From Litoreibacter halocynthiae (GTDB taxonomy: Bacteria > Pseudomonadota > Alphaproteobacteria > Rhodobacterales > Rhodobacteraceae): DNA of 64,000 nucleotides. This document shows positions 1 to 9,349 of the stretch, piece by piece (position 1 is the first letter of the stretch; every line of letters starts with the position of its first letter). Below the pieces are notes generated by a model. It did not search any database and was not told where the DNA came from. It saw nothing but the letters and a program-made list of their open reading frames with translations. Position numbers and translations under genes: made by a program. The stretch is taken from positions 496,001 through 560,000 of the forward strand of contig NZ_SOBH01000001.1 of NCBI RefSeq assembly GCF_004365635.1, in the 5' to 3' direction.

Positions 1-1269
1 GATGGAGATCGGGCGGCCGCGCATCGAGCCGGAATTGTCAATGAGCAGGGTCACGCAGGTGTCACGGAACTCCATATCCTTTTCCTGCTTGAAGCTGAGC
101 GGCGTCGTCGGGTTGGCGACCACACGGGCGAGGCGGCCTGCATCAAGGATGCCTTCCTCCAGATCGAACTCCCACGAGCGGTTTTGCTGCGCCTGCAAGC
201 GGCGTTGCAGCTTGTTGGCGAGCCGCGACACTGCGCCTTTCAAAGGCTCCAGCTGCTGGTCGAGATAGGCGCGCAGGCGTTCCAGCTCGGCGGGTTCTGC
301 CAGCTCCTCGGCGCGGATTTCCTCGTCATGTTCTGTGGCATAGACCGTGTAATTCGGGTCCGCGTCGGAATGCGGCGCGGGGGGCGGCGGGTCCATCGGG
401 GCCTCGCCCTCGGGCAGTTCCGCCTCGTCGCCCATTTCGGCATCGGCCATGTCGTCAAGTTGCACCGTCGCCTGAGAGGCGTCGTCCTGCTGCTCTTGCG
501 ACTGCTCGGCCGACGCGTCCTGATCCTCGGAGTTGTCCTCCTTATCGGGGTTCGCGTCGTCGTTCTCGTCCTGCTCCTGCTGGTCCTCGGAGGCTTCGTC
601 TTCCTGATCCTCGTTGATGTCGTCAGGATCGTCGCCCAGCTGGTCGCCATAGCCCAGATCGTCGATGATCTGGCGTGCAAATTTGGCAAAACTGGTCTGA
701 TCGGACAGAACGTCTTGCAGGTTTTCCAGCGTCCCGCCTGCGGCGCCTTCGATGAAGTCCTTCCACAGGTTCATCACGTTGGCGGCATCTGCTGGTAACT
801 CGCGCCCTGTTGCCAAGTGGCGGATCAGATAGCCCGCCGCGACAGACAGCGGCGCCTGGCCGGCTTCGGTGATTTGCCCGTAGCCCTTGCGTTCCGCCTC
901 TGCGCCGATTTTGGCGTCGATATTGCCTGCGGTGCCGGGCATGGTGCGTGCGCCCATCGCCTCGCAGCGGGCGGTTTCCATCGCGTCGTAAAGTTCCCGC
1001 GCCATGTTGCCTTGCGGCAGATAGCGGTTGGCTGTGGTGTCGTTGTGGAAGCGGCGGCGCAGCGCGAATGCATCCGCCGTGCCGCGCGCCAGCAGCACTT
1101 CGGCCTTCGTCATCCGCCGTGTGACCTGTGGCAGGCGCACCTGATCGTTGGTCATCCCCGGAGGGTCGACCGAAAAGGCCACACCCAGATCAGGATCGTT
1201 GGCGAGCGTCTTCGTCGCCTCAGCCAGCGCCTTCTTGAACGGGTCGGCGGGGTTGTCGTTGTTAGCCAA
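1..1269 (-). CDS. cobT: Cobaltochelatase subunit CobT (C-terminus cut by window edge)
   Basis: CobT works with CobS and CobN in the aerobic, ATP-dependent chelatase that inserts cobalt into hydrogenobyrinic acid a,c-diamide in the cytoplasm during vitamin B12 synthesis. The frame stays open to base 1, giving 423 residues without the C-terminus. A conserved N-terminal region is followed by a very acidic Asp/Glu/Gln-rich linker (about residues 215-300) and the beginning of a C-terminal VWA domain with the MIDAS motif DNSGSM near residue 411. TTG at 1269 is the likely start: an in-frame stop lies two codons upstream and the next ATG is near residue 39, inside conserved sequence. It overlaps the end of cobS by 8 bases, so translation is probably coupled. 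Confidence 0.93.
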   Translation of the reverse strand, partial: MANNDNPADPFKKALAEATKTLANDPDLGVAFSVDPPGMTNDQVRLPQVTRRMTKAEVLLARGTADAFALRRRFHNDTTANRYLPQGNMARELYDAMETARCEAMGARTMPGTAGNIDAKIGAEAERKGYGQITEAGQAPLSVAAGYLIRHLATGRELPADAANVMNLWKDFIEGAAGGTLENLQDVLSDQTSFAKFARQIIDDLGYGDQLGDDPDDINEDQEDEASEDQQEQDENDDANPDKEDNSEDQDASAEQSQEQQDDASQATVQLDDMADAEMGDEAELPEGEAPMDPPPPAPHSDADPNYTVYATEHDEEIRAEELAEPAELERLRAYLDQQLEPLKGAVSRLANKLQRRLQAQQNRSWEFDLEEGILDAGRLARVVANPTTPLSFKQEKDMEFRDTCVTLLIDNSGSMRGRPISI

Positions 1270-2248
1270 GGCTCACACTCGCAGCGCTCTCCGGAAGCTC
1301 CTCGTCAAAGCAGCGCTGGTAGAACTCGGCCACGGTTTCGCGCTCCAGCTCGTCGCATTTGTTCAGGAAACTCAGGCGGAAGGCGTAGCCCACGTCGTTG
1401 AAGATCAACGCGTTTTGCGCCCATGCGATGACGGTCCGTGGCGACATCAGCGTCGACAGGTCGCCATTCATGAACGCGGTGCGGGTCAGGTCGGCCACGG
1501 TGACCATCTGGCCCACGATTTTGCGGCGTTCTTCGGTGTTGTAATACGGGTTCTTGGCCAGCACGATCGCGGCCTCCGCGTCATGGCTCAGGTAGTTCAG
1601 CGTGGTGACCAGCGACCAACGGTCCATCTGGCCTTGGTTAATCTGCTGGGTGCCGTGATACAGCCCCGTCGTGTCGCCCAGGCCGACCGTGTTGGCGGTG
1701 GCGAACAGGCGGAAATAGGGGTGCGGGTTGATCACTTTGTTCTGATCCAGCAGCGTCAGCTTGCCGTCCACTTCCAGCACGCGCTGGATCACAAACATCA
1801 CGTCAGCGCGGCCCGCGTCGTATTCGTCGAACACGATGGCGGTCGGGGTGCGCAGCGCCCAAGGCAGAATGCCTTCTTGGAATTCAGTCACTTGCACGCC
1901 GTCTTTCAGCTTGATCGCGTCCTTACCGATCAGGTCGATGCGCGAAATATGGCTGTCGAGGTTCACCCGCACACATGGCCAGTTCAGCCGCGAGGCGACT
2001 TGCTCGATATGGGTGGATTTGCCCGTGCCGTGATAGCCCTGGATCATCACGCGGCGGTTATGGGTGAAGCCCGCAAGGATCGCGAGGGTGGTGTCGCGGT
2101 CGAACTTGTAGGTGCTGTCATGCTCCGGCACGCGGTCCGTCCGGTCGGCAAAGCCTTTGACCTTCATGTCGCTGTCGATGCCAAAAACTTCGCGAACCGA
2201 GATATCCTCGGTTGGTTTCGCGTTCAAATCCATGCTGCCGTCGGCCAT
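1262..2248 (-). CDS. cobS: Cobaltochelatase AAA+ subunit CobS
   Basis: CobS is the AAA+ ATPase that forms a ring with CobT and powers cobalt insertion by CobN in aerobic cobalamin synthesis. The 328-residue protein has the usual family length. Walker [10 protein letters not shown] is at residues 71-79 and Walker [10 protein letters not shown] begins near residue 138; a sensor-like ATANT segment follows. The N-terminal 50 residues carry the conserved [12 protein letters not shown] region. A GAGGGA ribosome-binding site precedes the ATG. The gene lies downstream of the J-domain gene on the same strand and overlaps cobT, forming a dnaJ-like/cobS/cobT run. No cobalamin riboswitch was recognised upstream. 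Confidence 0.96.
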   Translation of the reverse strand: MADGSMDLNAKPTEDISVREVFGIDSDMKVKGFADRTDRVPEHDSTYKFDRDTTLAILAGFTHNRRVMIQGYHGTGKSTHIEQVASRLNWPCVRVNLDSHISRIDLIGKDAIKLKDGVQVTEFQEGILPWALRTPTAIVFDEYDAGRADVMFVIQRVLEVDGKLTLLDQNKVINPHPYFRLFATANTVGLGDTTGLYHGTQQINQGQMDRWSLVTTLNYLSHDAEAAIVLAKNPYYNTEERRKIVGQMVTVADLTRTAFMNGDLSTLMSPRTVIAWAQNALIFNDVGYAFRLSFLNKCDELERETVAEFYQRCFDEELPESAASVSLG

Positions 2249-2358
2249 ATTTTCGTTCCCTCAGAATAACCCCATCGGGATGCAACATATCGCGGGGAAG
2301 GGCAAGGGGAAGGCCCGCGCCGGATCTGAATTCACAGACGACCCGACGCCGCGTTTTA

Positions 2359-2997
2359 TCAACCCGAGAAGTTGCGGCTGTCTTTGAGCTGGTCCCATGC
2401 CCAGACAACCTGCTGCAACTGCTCCTCGTCGGTGCGGTTGCCACCATTCATGTCGGGGTGCAGCTCTTTGATCAGGCTTTTGTATTTCTTGCGCAGGTCG
2501 GGTTTGCTCATGTGAACAGTGCCTTCCAGAATCTCCAGCGCCTTGCGTTCAATCGCGGGCAGCTTGCGCCCTGCGCCATTGGGGTTGCGGCCCGGGTTGC
2601 GGGTGGCGTTTTCGCCCAGCACGGCCATCGGATCATCGACGCCAAGGCGCGACCACGCGCGTTGCTCCTCGCCTTTTTTCATCGGCTTGGTCGGGCGTTC
2701 CCAGACCTTGTCTGAGGACATCTGGCGCTCCATCTCTTCTTGCGTGTGGGTCTCGAAGAAATTCCACTTCAGGTTGTATTCGCGGACATGCGCTTGGCAG
2801 AACCAATAGAAATCATCCAGCACATCCGGCGATTTCGGTGCACGGTATTTGCCGGGCTCCTGACAGTCCGGTGCCTCGCAGGTCCGCTGGGATGTCTCCA
2901 CGGCACCTGACATACCCCGACGCCCTTTGGCGCGACGAGCTTTGTCGGTTTTAGCGGAAATATCGAATTCAAACGGATCAAACGGAGGACGGGCCAT
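2359..2997 (-). CDS. J-domain (DnaJ-like) protein with C-terminal J domain
   Basis: This 212-residue protein ends in a J domain (about residues 145-205) with the diagnostic HPD motif at residues 180-182, the element that stimulates the ATPase of DnaK/Hsp70. Unlike DnaJ, the J domain is C-terminal. The N-terminal part has cysteines in CEAPDC and WFCQAH contexts that could bind a metal, plus a conserved FYWFCQAHVREYN stretch. It sits upstream of cobS on the same strand with a gap of about 110 bases, an order I recall from other Rhodobacterales genomes. A co-chaperone role is inferred from the J domain; the client is unknown. Confidence 0.85.
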   Translation of the reverse strand: MARPPFDPFEFDISAKTDKARRAKGRRGMSGAVETSQRTCEAPDCQEPGKYRAPKSPDVLDDFYWFCQAHVREYNLKWNFFETHTQEEMERQMSSDKVWERPTKPMKKGEEQRAWSRLGVDDPMAVLGENATRNPGRNPNGAGRKLPAIERKALEILEGTVHMSKPDLRKKYKSLIKELHPDMNGGNRTDEEQLQQVVWAWDQLKDSRNFSG

Positions 2998-3071
2998 GAC
3001 TTAACCTTTTAGACTCGGAGAAGACACTTTAGGGTTTTGAGCAGCGAGGTGAAGGGCAGATTGGAAAAAAT

Positions 3072-3329
3072 ATGGGAATAACTCAGCAGATTGACGACAA
3101 ACTGCGCACAGCCTTCGCGCCGACGCATCTAGAGGTGGTCGATGACAGCGAAAGTCACCGTGGGCATGGCGGATACCGCGAGGGGGGCGAGAGCCATTTC
3201 AACGTGGCCATCCGCGCGCCTGCATTCGCCGACATGTCGCGTTTGCAACGGCACCGTGCGGTGCACGCGGCGTTAGGGCCCGAACTGATCGGGCGCATTC
3301 ATGCGCTGGCTTTGGATATCTCGGGCTGA
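3072..3329 (+). CDS. BolA family protein
   Basis: An 85-residue protein of BolA length. The family core is visible: an ESHFNVAI strand and a helix ending in RLQRHRAVHAALG, which supplies the conserved histidine and arginine used with monothiol glutaredoxins to coordinate [2Fe-2S] clusters. BolA proteins act in the cytoplasm in iron-sulfur trafficking and iron regulation. It is transcribed divergently from the J-domain gene and converges with the DUF4177-like gene, separated by only 12 bases. The ATG is preceded by a GGAAAA sequence, a weak ribosome site. Exact BolA subclass cannot be decided by eye. Confidence 0.9.
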   Translation: MGITQQIDDKLRTAFAPTHLEVVDDSESHRGHGGYREGGESHFNVAIRAPAFADMSRLQRHRAVHAALGPELIGRIHALALDISG

Positions 3330-3341
3330 TTTCCGCGAAAC

Positions 3342-3776
3342 TTACTCGGCGGCGACGCCCTTGCGATCCTCGGACGGCGTCTCGGTCTCGGTCTCGCTCA
3401 TGAACCCTTCGGAGGCGGGTCCTTCCGTGCGGCTTAGAACCGGCTCTGGACGGGCGTTCTCGACCGGGGTCTCAACGACCTTTTCGACCACAGGCGCAGC
3501 AACCACCGCGGCCGCGGGCGCGTCTGCGATGACTTCTTCTGCGGACATTTCACGGCGGAAAATCAGCATCGAATGGTATTTGATGGTCTTGCCGGTAAAG
3601 CCCTGACGCTCTTCGCAGGGCAGGGTCTCGGCGCGCTGGTATTCCCAGCCCTCTGCCGCCATTTCGTTCATCAACTCACTGATCGTGTTGGCAAACTTGG
3701 CTTCGGAGCCACGAATTTTACGCGCGGACTTGCCCTTGCGCGGCGCCGGAACAACTTGGTATTCAAAATTTGGCAT
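3342..3776 (-). CDS. DUF4177-like protein with Ala/Pro/Glu-rich tail
   Basis: The first 80 residues of this 144-residue protein resemble the DUF4177 fold: FEYQVVPAP at the start, a helix with LMNEMAAEGWEYQ, and a closing strand with HSMLIFRR. The function of the family is unknown. The remaining 60 residues are low complexity, rich in Ala, Val, Pro and Glu, and probably disordered. No signal peptide or membrane segment is seen, so it should be cytoplasmic. It converges on the BolA gene. Conserved in related bacteria as far as I recall, but not tested here. Confidence 0.7.
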   Translation of the reverse strand: MPNFEYQVVPAPRKGKSARKIRGSEAKFANTISELMNEMAAEGWEYQRAETLPCEERQGFTGKTIKYHSMLIFRREMSAEEVIADAPAAAVVAAPVVEKVVETPVENARPEPVLSRTEGPASEGFMSETETETPSEDRKGVAAE

Positions 3777-3849
3777 CGCTTATACCCCCTGCAGCAGAAG
3801 GCTTTGTGTTACAAAAGCCCTGCATCCGAGTCCAGCGAAAGCCGCGCTG

Positions 3850-4119
3850 TCAGCCCAACTGGTGCGCGGACGCCACGGCAAGCCGCCTGCGATAAAGGCC
3901 AAGCAGTCCAAGGACGATCCAAGCCACCTGAATCAACGCGGAGGCAAGGTTGAACGCGTGATACAGGCTGACCAACACCAAGGACGCACCGATAATATTG
4001 CTCACGCAATAAGCGCATCCATTGCCGTCCAGCCAGCCCAGTTGGAGCCCCGCAAATCCCGTCATATAGGCGATGAAACCACATACTCCGATAACTTGAT
4101 ACAGCATCGCTGGGTCCAT
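3850..4119 (-). CDS. Small membrane protein (CBU_0592-like)
   Basis: An 89-residue, very hydrophobic protein with three likely transmembrane helices (about residues 5-24, 33-52, 56-75) and a short basic loop LYRRR. It resembles the small CBU_0592-type inner-membrane proteins, whose role is unknown. I place the start at the ATG at 4119 (MDPAMLYQ) because the upstream 29 codons of the open frame are polar and unlike a leader; ATG at 4107 is a possible alternative. Nothing in the neighbourhood suggests a function. Confidence 0.6.
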   Translation of the reverse strand: MDPAMLYQVIGVCGFIAYMTGFAGLQLGWLDGNGCAYCVSNIIGASLVLVSLYHAFNLASALIQVAWIVLGLLGLYRRRLAVASAHQLG

Positions 4120-4760
4120 GACGGTGGGGCTCCGGGGAAAAAGGTTACTCGTTACTACTGTAGAAGCATCATGCACGAAGGGCGTGTGTGAAAGCGAGTG
4201 AAACAAGTGTGAATGAAACGTTCCCCGGGCTGCGCGCGCTGTCTTTCCAGATTGCTAACGCCTTGCGGCTAAATCCTGCCCTCGGTACCGCGCGGCGGGG
4301 TGACACCCTCCGCACTCAAGACATCAGAAACATGCGGCAGTCCGTTCGGGCTGCTTGCGTTTCGCGAAACAATGGCCGCCGGAAGGGAAACCTTTTGGGG
4401 GAACCGCATGGATCATGGCCGTCTGACTTCGGTGACGCCACCATTTCGCTAACTTAATATGCGAGACGCTTTCCCCCGCCACGGCATCCCAGCCGTTGGT
4501 GGGTGGAGGTGCGTCGGATACCTGTATGGCTCCGAATGAAAGTTGCTAAAGCTGCGACTGGATCCCTCCGGACACCAAGTGATGGGCAATGAGCCGACCC
4601 AAAGACCTGAACGCGCAAAGCCTCAAATACGAAGTCCTACTTTTTTTGAAGGCTTGGGAATATTCTTTGATGTTCAGGTATAGTGCTATTGAGGCGCTCG
4701 TCTCATCTTTTAGGTTTGCTGCTTGCGTAATGCTGGCACAATTCATCAAAGGACTTTGCC
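4120..4760. other. Gene-free intergenic region of about 640 bases
   Basis: I found no convincing protein gene or recognisable RNA here. Short open frames exist on both strands but none has a good ribosome site or familiar sequence. Spaced GTGTGAA/GAGTGAAAC elements occur around 4187-4219, and the segment from about 4290 to 4540 contains several GC-rich complementary stretches, for example around 4377-4402, that could fold. The last 80 bases are AT-rich and probably hold the promoter of the cupredoxin gene. An unannotated small RNA is possible; comparison with the 4.5S, 6S and tmRNA consensus from memory gave no match. Confidence 0.45.
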
Positions 4761-5072
4761 ATGACTTTTAGATCAATTCTTATTGCTGGCGCTCTGTTGG
4801 CTTCGACAACCATCGCAAATGCAGCTGACCATGTTGTCACTATCAGTGGATTCGCCTTTCAACCTGCCAATCTGACCATCGCGGCGGGCGACCGCGTAAC
4901 TTTTATCAACAAAGACGGTGCGCCTCATACGGCCACAGCAAAAAAGGGTGCCTTCGATACTGGTCGTCTGGCGCGGAACGCACAAAGCACGGTTACTTTC
5001 GCTTCGTCCGGTTCGTTCGGTTATTTCTGCAAAATCCACCCCAAGATGAAAGGTCAGATCAAGGTCAAATAA
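4761..5072 (+). CDS. Amicyanin/pseudoazurin-like type 1 copper protein
   Basis: A 103-residue exported cupredoxin. A cleavable signal peptide (about residues 1-21, ending ANA-A) is followed by one plastocyanin-like domain. The type 1 copper ligands are all present: His56 in GAPHTA, then Cys90, His93 and Met96 in the pattern C-x2-H-x2-M, which is the spacing of amicyanin. Such proteins shuttle electrons between periplasmic redox enzymes. No methylamine dehydrogenase or nitrite reductase gene is nearby, so its partner is unknown. It stands alone, preceded by an AT-rich upstream region. Confidence 0.88.
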   Translation: MTFRSILIAGALLASTTIANAADHVVTISGFAFQPANLTIAAGDRVTFINKDGAPHTATAKKGAFDTGRLARNAQSTVTFASSGSFGYFCKIHPKMKGQIKVK

Positions 5073-5183
5073 CTGCGCATTGGCTTTGATGGTAGGGGTA
5101 GGCTTGCAGATAAATACAATTAGCCGTCAAACCAGCCGCCCGACATCGTTGTCGGATGACTAGTTTTCATGCGCTAAAACTCG

Positions 5184-6698
5184 CTACCCAGCCAGCTTCT
5201 TCGCCACCAACTCGTTCACCGCTTTCGGGTTGGCCTTGCCACCCGTCGCCTTCATCACCTGACCGACAAACCAGCCTGCCAGTTTGGGGTTCTCTTTCAC
5301 CTTCTCCACCTGCGCGGGGTTGGCGGCGATGATTTCGTCCAGAGCGGCCTCGATCGGGCCGAGGTCCGTGACCTGCTTCATGCCGCGGGCCTCGACGATC
5401 TCAGAGGGGTCGCCACCCTCAGAGTAAACGATCTCGAACAGGTCCTTGGCGATCTTGCCGGAGATGGCATCCGACGCGATCAGGTCGATGATGCCACCCA
5501 GCTGGGCGGGGGAAACGGGGCTGTCCCCAATCGCCTTGTCGTCGTCCTTTTTCAGACGCCCAAACAGCTCGTTAATCACCCAGTTCGCGGCTATTTTGCC
5601 GTCGCGACCTTTGGCTACTTCCTCGAAGTAAGCCGCATCAGCGGTATCCGCTGTCAGCACGCCTGAATCGTAATCCGACAGGCCGAACTCCTCCATAAAG
5701 CGCAGGCGCTTTTCGTCGGGCAGTTCCGGCAAATGGGCTTTCAGATCGTCAACCCAAGCTTGCTCGATCTCCAACGGCAGCAGGTCGGGGTCGGGGAAGT
5801 AGCGGTAGTCATGCGCCTCTTCCTTGGAGCGCATCGACCGCGTCTCGCCCTTGTCGGGATCATACAAACGGGTCTCTTGGCTCACCGTGCCGCCACCCTC
5901 AACGATGGCGATCTGGCGCTTCGCCTCGACCTCAATCGCCTGTTGGATAAACCGCAGCGAGTTCATGTTCTTGATCTCGCACCGCGTCCCCAGATGGGAA
6001 AAATCGCCGCTCTCTTGGTACTTCTCGTATTGCCCCGGCGCACAGATCGACACGTTCACATCGGCGCGCATGGAGCCGTTTTGCATGTTCCCGTCACATG
6101 TCCCCAGATAGCGCATGATCTGGCGCAGTTTGGAGACATAGGCGGCGGCTTCTTCCGGCCCACGGATATCGGGCATGGAGACGATCTCCATTAGCGCGAC
6201 ACCGGTGCGGTTCAGGTCCACGAAAGACATCGTCGGGTCCATGTCGTGGATGGATTTGCCCGCGTCCTGCTCCAGATGGATACGCTCGATGCGCACGGTG
6301 CGCGCAACGCCGGAGCCCATTTCAACCAGCACTTCGCCGACGCCTACGATGGGGTGGTACAGCTGCGAAATTTGGTAGCCTTGCGGCAAGTCAGGGTAGA
6401 AATAGTTCTTCCGGTCGAAGGCCGAATAAAGGTTAATTTTTGCTTTTAATCCAAGGCCGGTGCGCACGGCTTGGGCGACGCATTCCTCGTTGATAACCGG
6501 CAACATGCCGGGCATGCCTGCGTCCACAAAGGCCACGTTGGAGTTCGGCTCCGCTCCGAATTTGGTCGACGCCCCCGAGAACAGCTTGGCGTTGGAGGAC
6601 ACCTGCGCGTGCACCTCAAGGCCAATCACCAGCTCCCAATCCTGCTTGGCGCCAGCAATCACTTTGGGCTTCGGGGTCTCGTAGGTCAAATCAAGCAT
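5184..6698 (-). CDS. gatB: Aspartyl/glutamyl-tRNA amidotransferase subunit B
   Basis: GatB is the kinase/transamidase subunit of GatCAB, which converts misacylated Glu-tRNA(Gln) and Asp-tRNA(Asn) to the correct amide forms. The 504-residue protein shows the family start [12 protein letters not shown], the [19 protein letters not shown] segment and a C-terminal YqeY-like tail domain ending in NELVAKKL. I choose ATG 6698 because GGAG lies six bases upstream; the ATG four codons earlier at 6710 is the alternative and contains that GGAG. gatA and gatC are not adjacent. It converges with the cupredoxin gene. Confidence 0.96.
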   Translation of the reverse strand: MLDLTYETPKPKVIAGAKQDWELVIGLEVHAQVSSNAKLFSGASTKFGAEPNSNVAFVDAGMPGMLPVINEECVAQAVRTGLGLKAKINLYSAFDRKNYFYPDLPQGYQISQLYHPIVGVGEVLVEMGSGVARTVRIERIHLEQDAGKSIHDMDPTMSFVDLNRTGVALMEIVSMPDIRGPEEAAAYVSKLRQIMRYLGTCDGNMQNGSMRADVNVSICAPGQYEKYQESGDFSHLGTRCEIKNMNSLRFIQQAIEVEAKRQIAIVEGGGTVSQETRLYDPDKGETRSMRSKEEAHDYRYFPDPDLLPLEIEQAWVDDLKAHLPELPDEKRLRFMEEFGLSDYDSGVLTADTADAAYFEEVAKGRDGKIAANWVINELFGRLKKDDDKAIGDSPVSPAQLGGIIDLIASDAISGKIAKDLFEIVYSEGGDPSEIVEARGMKQVTDLGPIEAALDEIIAANPAQVEKVKENPKLAGWFVGQVMKATGGKANPKAVNELVAKKLAG

Positions 6699-6926
6699 GG
6701 GGGTCTCCATTAGGTCGTCCGCGTTCTAGTGAAATTCCAAGGGTCGGGCAAGGTGACAAAGGCGTATCGGCCTGCTTTGTTGAAGTCGCGTCCAAGCCCC
6801 TGAATCGGCTTAACAGGTGTGTAGTCCCGCGAAATTCAGCGGATTGTTGCGAGATTGGAGACAGTTAGGGGGCGGAACCTACAATGTTGTTGTCAGCGTT
6901 CCTTATCTCTGATTGTCATAATCGCC

Positions 6927-7706
6927 ATGCGCTGCCACGCACTTATAATCGCCGCCTGTTTCGCGGCAGGATCCGCATTTGCTCAGGATCAAGGTACCCC
7001 AAATTCGGGCGCCGACAATGTCGTGCCCGCGTCGTTGACGGTTGCATCGCCCGATATCGTGCGGCCTATCCCCCGTAAAGACCACATACCCCGTGCCCGC
7101 TGGGACTTCCGCCCCGAAGGCCGGCTGTGGACCCGCACCACGTTGGAGGCGTTGAAGGGCCACGGCCTGCCGCTTCTAACAATGGTGCCCCGCGACATGG
7201 CCGACTGGTGTCCGAGCTACGAAGCCAACGGTTTGGACAAGCGCGCGGCGTTCTGGAACGGGTTTCTCAGCGCGCTGGCCAAGCATGAAAGCACATGGAA
7301 GCCCCGCGCGGTGGGCGGCGGGGGCCTCTGGTACGGGCTGACCCAGATTTTACCCGGCACGGCGCGCGGCTATAAATGCCGCGTCGGCTCGGGGGAGGCG
7401 TTGAAGAACGGCTCCGACAATCTCAGCTGCGCGGTGCGGATCATGGCCCACACGGTGGTCCGCGACAATGCCGTGGCCCGCAAGGCCAATGGCCGTTTGG
7501 GGGGCGTGGCGGCTGATTGGGGCCCGATGATCAAAGCGGGCAAGCGCAATGAAATGGCGTCGTGGCTGCGTAAGCAGAAATACTGCAAGCTGCTGAGCGA
7601 CACCAAGCCGATCCCGCGTCCGCGCGAAATTACCCAGCGTTTGCCGCTCGAAAAGCGGCTTGTCGACATCAAGCCTGCCGCACGTCCGCTGGCGACCACA
7701 GACTAG
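6927..7706 (+). CDS. Exported lytic transglycosylase (SLT domain)
   Basis: A 259-residue secreted protein with a signal peptide (residues 1-19, ending SAFA-Q). The SLT/lysozyme-like domain spans about residues 105-200: the probable catalytic Glu121 is in ALAKHESTW, followed by GLWYGLTQILPGTARGY, the typical second motif. Such enzymes cleave the glycan strands of peptidoglycan with formation of 1,6-anhydromuramic acid in the periplasm. The C-terminal 50 residues are basic and proline-rich. ATG 6927 is preferred over the upstream frame start because it begins the signal peptide. It converges on the SDR gene, 13 bases away. Confidence 0.85.
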   Translation: MRCHALIIAACFAAGSAFAQDQGTPNSGADNVVPASLTVASPDIVRPIPRKDHIPRARWDFRPEGRLWTRTTLEALKGHGLPLLTMVPRDMADWCPSYEANGLDKRAAFWNGFLSALAKHESTWKPRAVGGGGLWYGLTQILPGTARGYKCRVGSGEALKNGSDNLSCAVRIMAHTVVRDNAVARKANGRLGGVAADWGPMIKAGKRNEMASWLRKQKYCKLLSDTKPIPRPREITQRLPLEKRLVDIKPAARPLATTD

Positions 7707-7719
7707 GCACGCCGTCGAT

Positions 7720-8475
7720 TTAGCGCCCGCCCGAAATGTCCAACGTTGTGCCAGTGATGTAGCTGGCACCTTCCCCCATCAAGAACAAGATCGCATGGGC
7801 GCATTCCTCGGCCTCGCCGGAGCGTTTCATCGGCACGGTGTCAGCAAGGTCGTCGCAGCGGTCGGGCAGGCCGCCCTTGGCGTGGATCGCGGTCTCGATC
7901 AGGCCGGGGCGGATCGCCACCACGCGCACACCGTCCGCTGCCACCTCGTCGCTTAAGCCTTTGGTAAAGATGTCGATGCCGGCCTTGGTCGCAGCATAGT
8001 CCACATATTGACCCGCCGATCCCAGTCGCGCCGCGGCAGAGCTGGTATTGACGATCACGCCCCCATCGCCGCCAAAGGCTTTGGACATGCGCAAAACGCC
8101 CTGTTGGGCCACCATCATTGCCCCGATCAGGTTGACGTCGACCATCCGGCGCAAACGCTCGTAGGACATTTCCTCCACCCGCTGCGGCTTGTCGACGATG
8201 CCTGCGTTGTTCACCAGCGCGTCCATCTGCGGGAAGGCCGCGTCGAACTCTTCGAAGATGCGCTCCACGTCGGCCTCGACCGACACATCGCCTTGAAACA
8301 TGTGGGTGATCGCGCCTTCCTGCTCGCACATCTGCGCGACCAGCTGCGCGCCCTTCAGATCGCTGTTGTATTGTATGCCTACGTCATAGCCGCTTTTGGA
8401 GGCCAGAACGGCAGTGGCTGCCCCGATGCCGGAACTTGCGCCAGTGATCAGAACGGTTTTGGTTTTGCGAGCCAT
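7720..8475 (-). CDS. SDR family NAD(P)-dependent oxidoreductase
   Basis: A classical short-chain dehydrogenase/reductase of 251 residues. The cofactor-binding TGASSGIG is at residues 11-18, NNAG at 89-92, the catalytic Ser near 145, and the active-site pair Tyr160-x3-Lys164 in YAATK. The closing TGTTLDISGGR is typical of FabG-like members. An AAGGAGA ribosome site precedes the ATG. The substrate cannot be told; family members reduce sugars, acyl intermediates and alcohols. It is a single gene with no obvious operon partner. Confidence 0.92.
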   Translation of the reverse strand: MARKTKTVLITGASSGIGAATAVLASKSGYDVGIQYNSDLKGAQLVAQMCEQEGAITHMFQGDVSVEADVERIFEEFDAAFPQMDALVNNAGIVDKPQRVEEMSYERLRRMVDVNLIGAMMVAQQGVLRMSKAFGGDGGVIVNTSSAAARLGSAGQYVDYAATKAGIDIFTKGLSDEVAADGVRVVAIRPGLIETAIHAKGGLPDRCDDLADTVPMKRSGEAEECAHAILFLMGEGASYITGTTLDISGGR

Positions 8476-8589
8476 TGGGGCATCTCCTTGATTGCGGTGT
8501 TGGACGGGTTCAACAGCCGAACTCTGGCGGATTTATGGCGGCGCAGGCAAGTTTAAAGCTTTGGGCAGACTACCACTGGATGCTTTCGG

Positions 8590-9222
8590 TTAGGACAGCT
8601 GCGCCAGCACTTCTTTGGCCAAGGCGGCCACTTCAAGTGCTGCGGGATTGTTCGGTGCCGCGTCCTGCACGGCGCGGCCTTGCCCGAAAGTTTCGGCATA
8701 GGCGACCCTGTTGGCAAGGCTCGCCGTGGCCAAACCTGCGTCGATCTTCGCGGCGGCTTCGGCGATGTCACGGCCCAGCCGCGTGCCAGCCCGCGTGCGG
8801 TTCAGCACCATCAGCGCGGGCGTGCCTTCGCGGCGGCACAGATCCAGCACCCCTTCGGTCGCCCACAGGTCCACATGGCTGGTCGCCACCGGCACAAGGG
8901 TTAATGCCGCCTTGCGCAGGGCAGGGCGCAGGTCGCTGTCGGCCTTGGGCGGTGTGTCCACCAGCACGATGTCGGCATCACCGAGCATCTTGCCAATTTC
9001 GTATTCGATCCCCCACGCGGAGGCGGTCGAGAACTCCATCCCCGGATCCTCCATCACGTCGCGGCGTGCCATGAACCAGCGGCCAAGGCTGCCTTGCGGG
9101 TCGGTGTCGATGATCGCCACCCGCTTGCCGAGCTTGGTGAAAGCCACGGCCAGATTTGCGGTTAGCGTGGTTTTGCCGCTGCCGCCCTTTTGTTGGGCAA
9201 TCGTGATCACTGAGCCTGACAT
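8590..9222 (-). CDS. ParA/MinD-type ATPase
   Basis: A 210-residue P-loop ATPase of the ParA family. The deviant Walker A motif KGGSGKTT is at residues 12-19, the A' motif IIDTDPQGS follows, and VLVDTPPKAD is the Walker B region. The size fits the short ParA-like proteins found outside the true parAB locus; no parB or parS is nearby, so a role in positioning some cargo is only an inference. I prefer ATG 9222 (MSGSVIT) over 9234 because the family usually begins close to the first strand. A small palindrome (TGCTGC-GGC-GCAGCA, 9246-9260) lies just upstream and could be an operator. Confidence 0.85.
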   Translation of the reverse strand: MSGSVITIAQQKGGSGKTTLTANLAVAFTKLGKRVAIIDTDPQGSLGRWFMARRDVMEDPGMEFSTASAWGIEYEIGKMLGDADIVLVDTPPKADSDLRPALRKAALTLVPVATSHVDLWATEGVLDLCRREGTPALMVLNRTRAGTRLGRDIAEAAAKIDAGLATASLANRVAYAETFGQGRAVQDAAPNNPAALEVAALAKEVLAQLS

Positions 9223-9349
9223 GGGGTGTTCCATCCGTGAATTGTGCTGCGGCGCAGCATGTCATGGATCGCGGCGGGATGCACGTCCCTGATAGTGGGC
9301 GGTTTCAGTCGCTTAGGGTATGCCTGTCGCGACTCAGTGTCAGGTATGA

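Noticed and set aside
4188-4457. 89-codon frame in the long intergenic region
   Set aside because: No ribosome site, no domain and codon use unlike real genes here.
8590-9222. Chromosomal parAB/parS locus
   Set aside because: No parB and no parS-like 16-mers nearby; an isolated ParA-like ATPase only.
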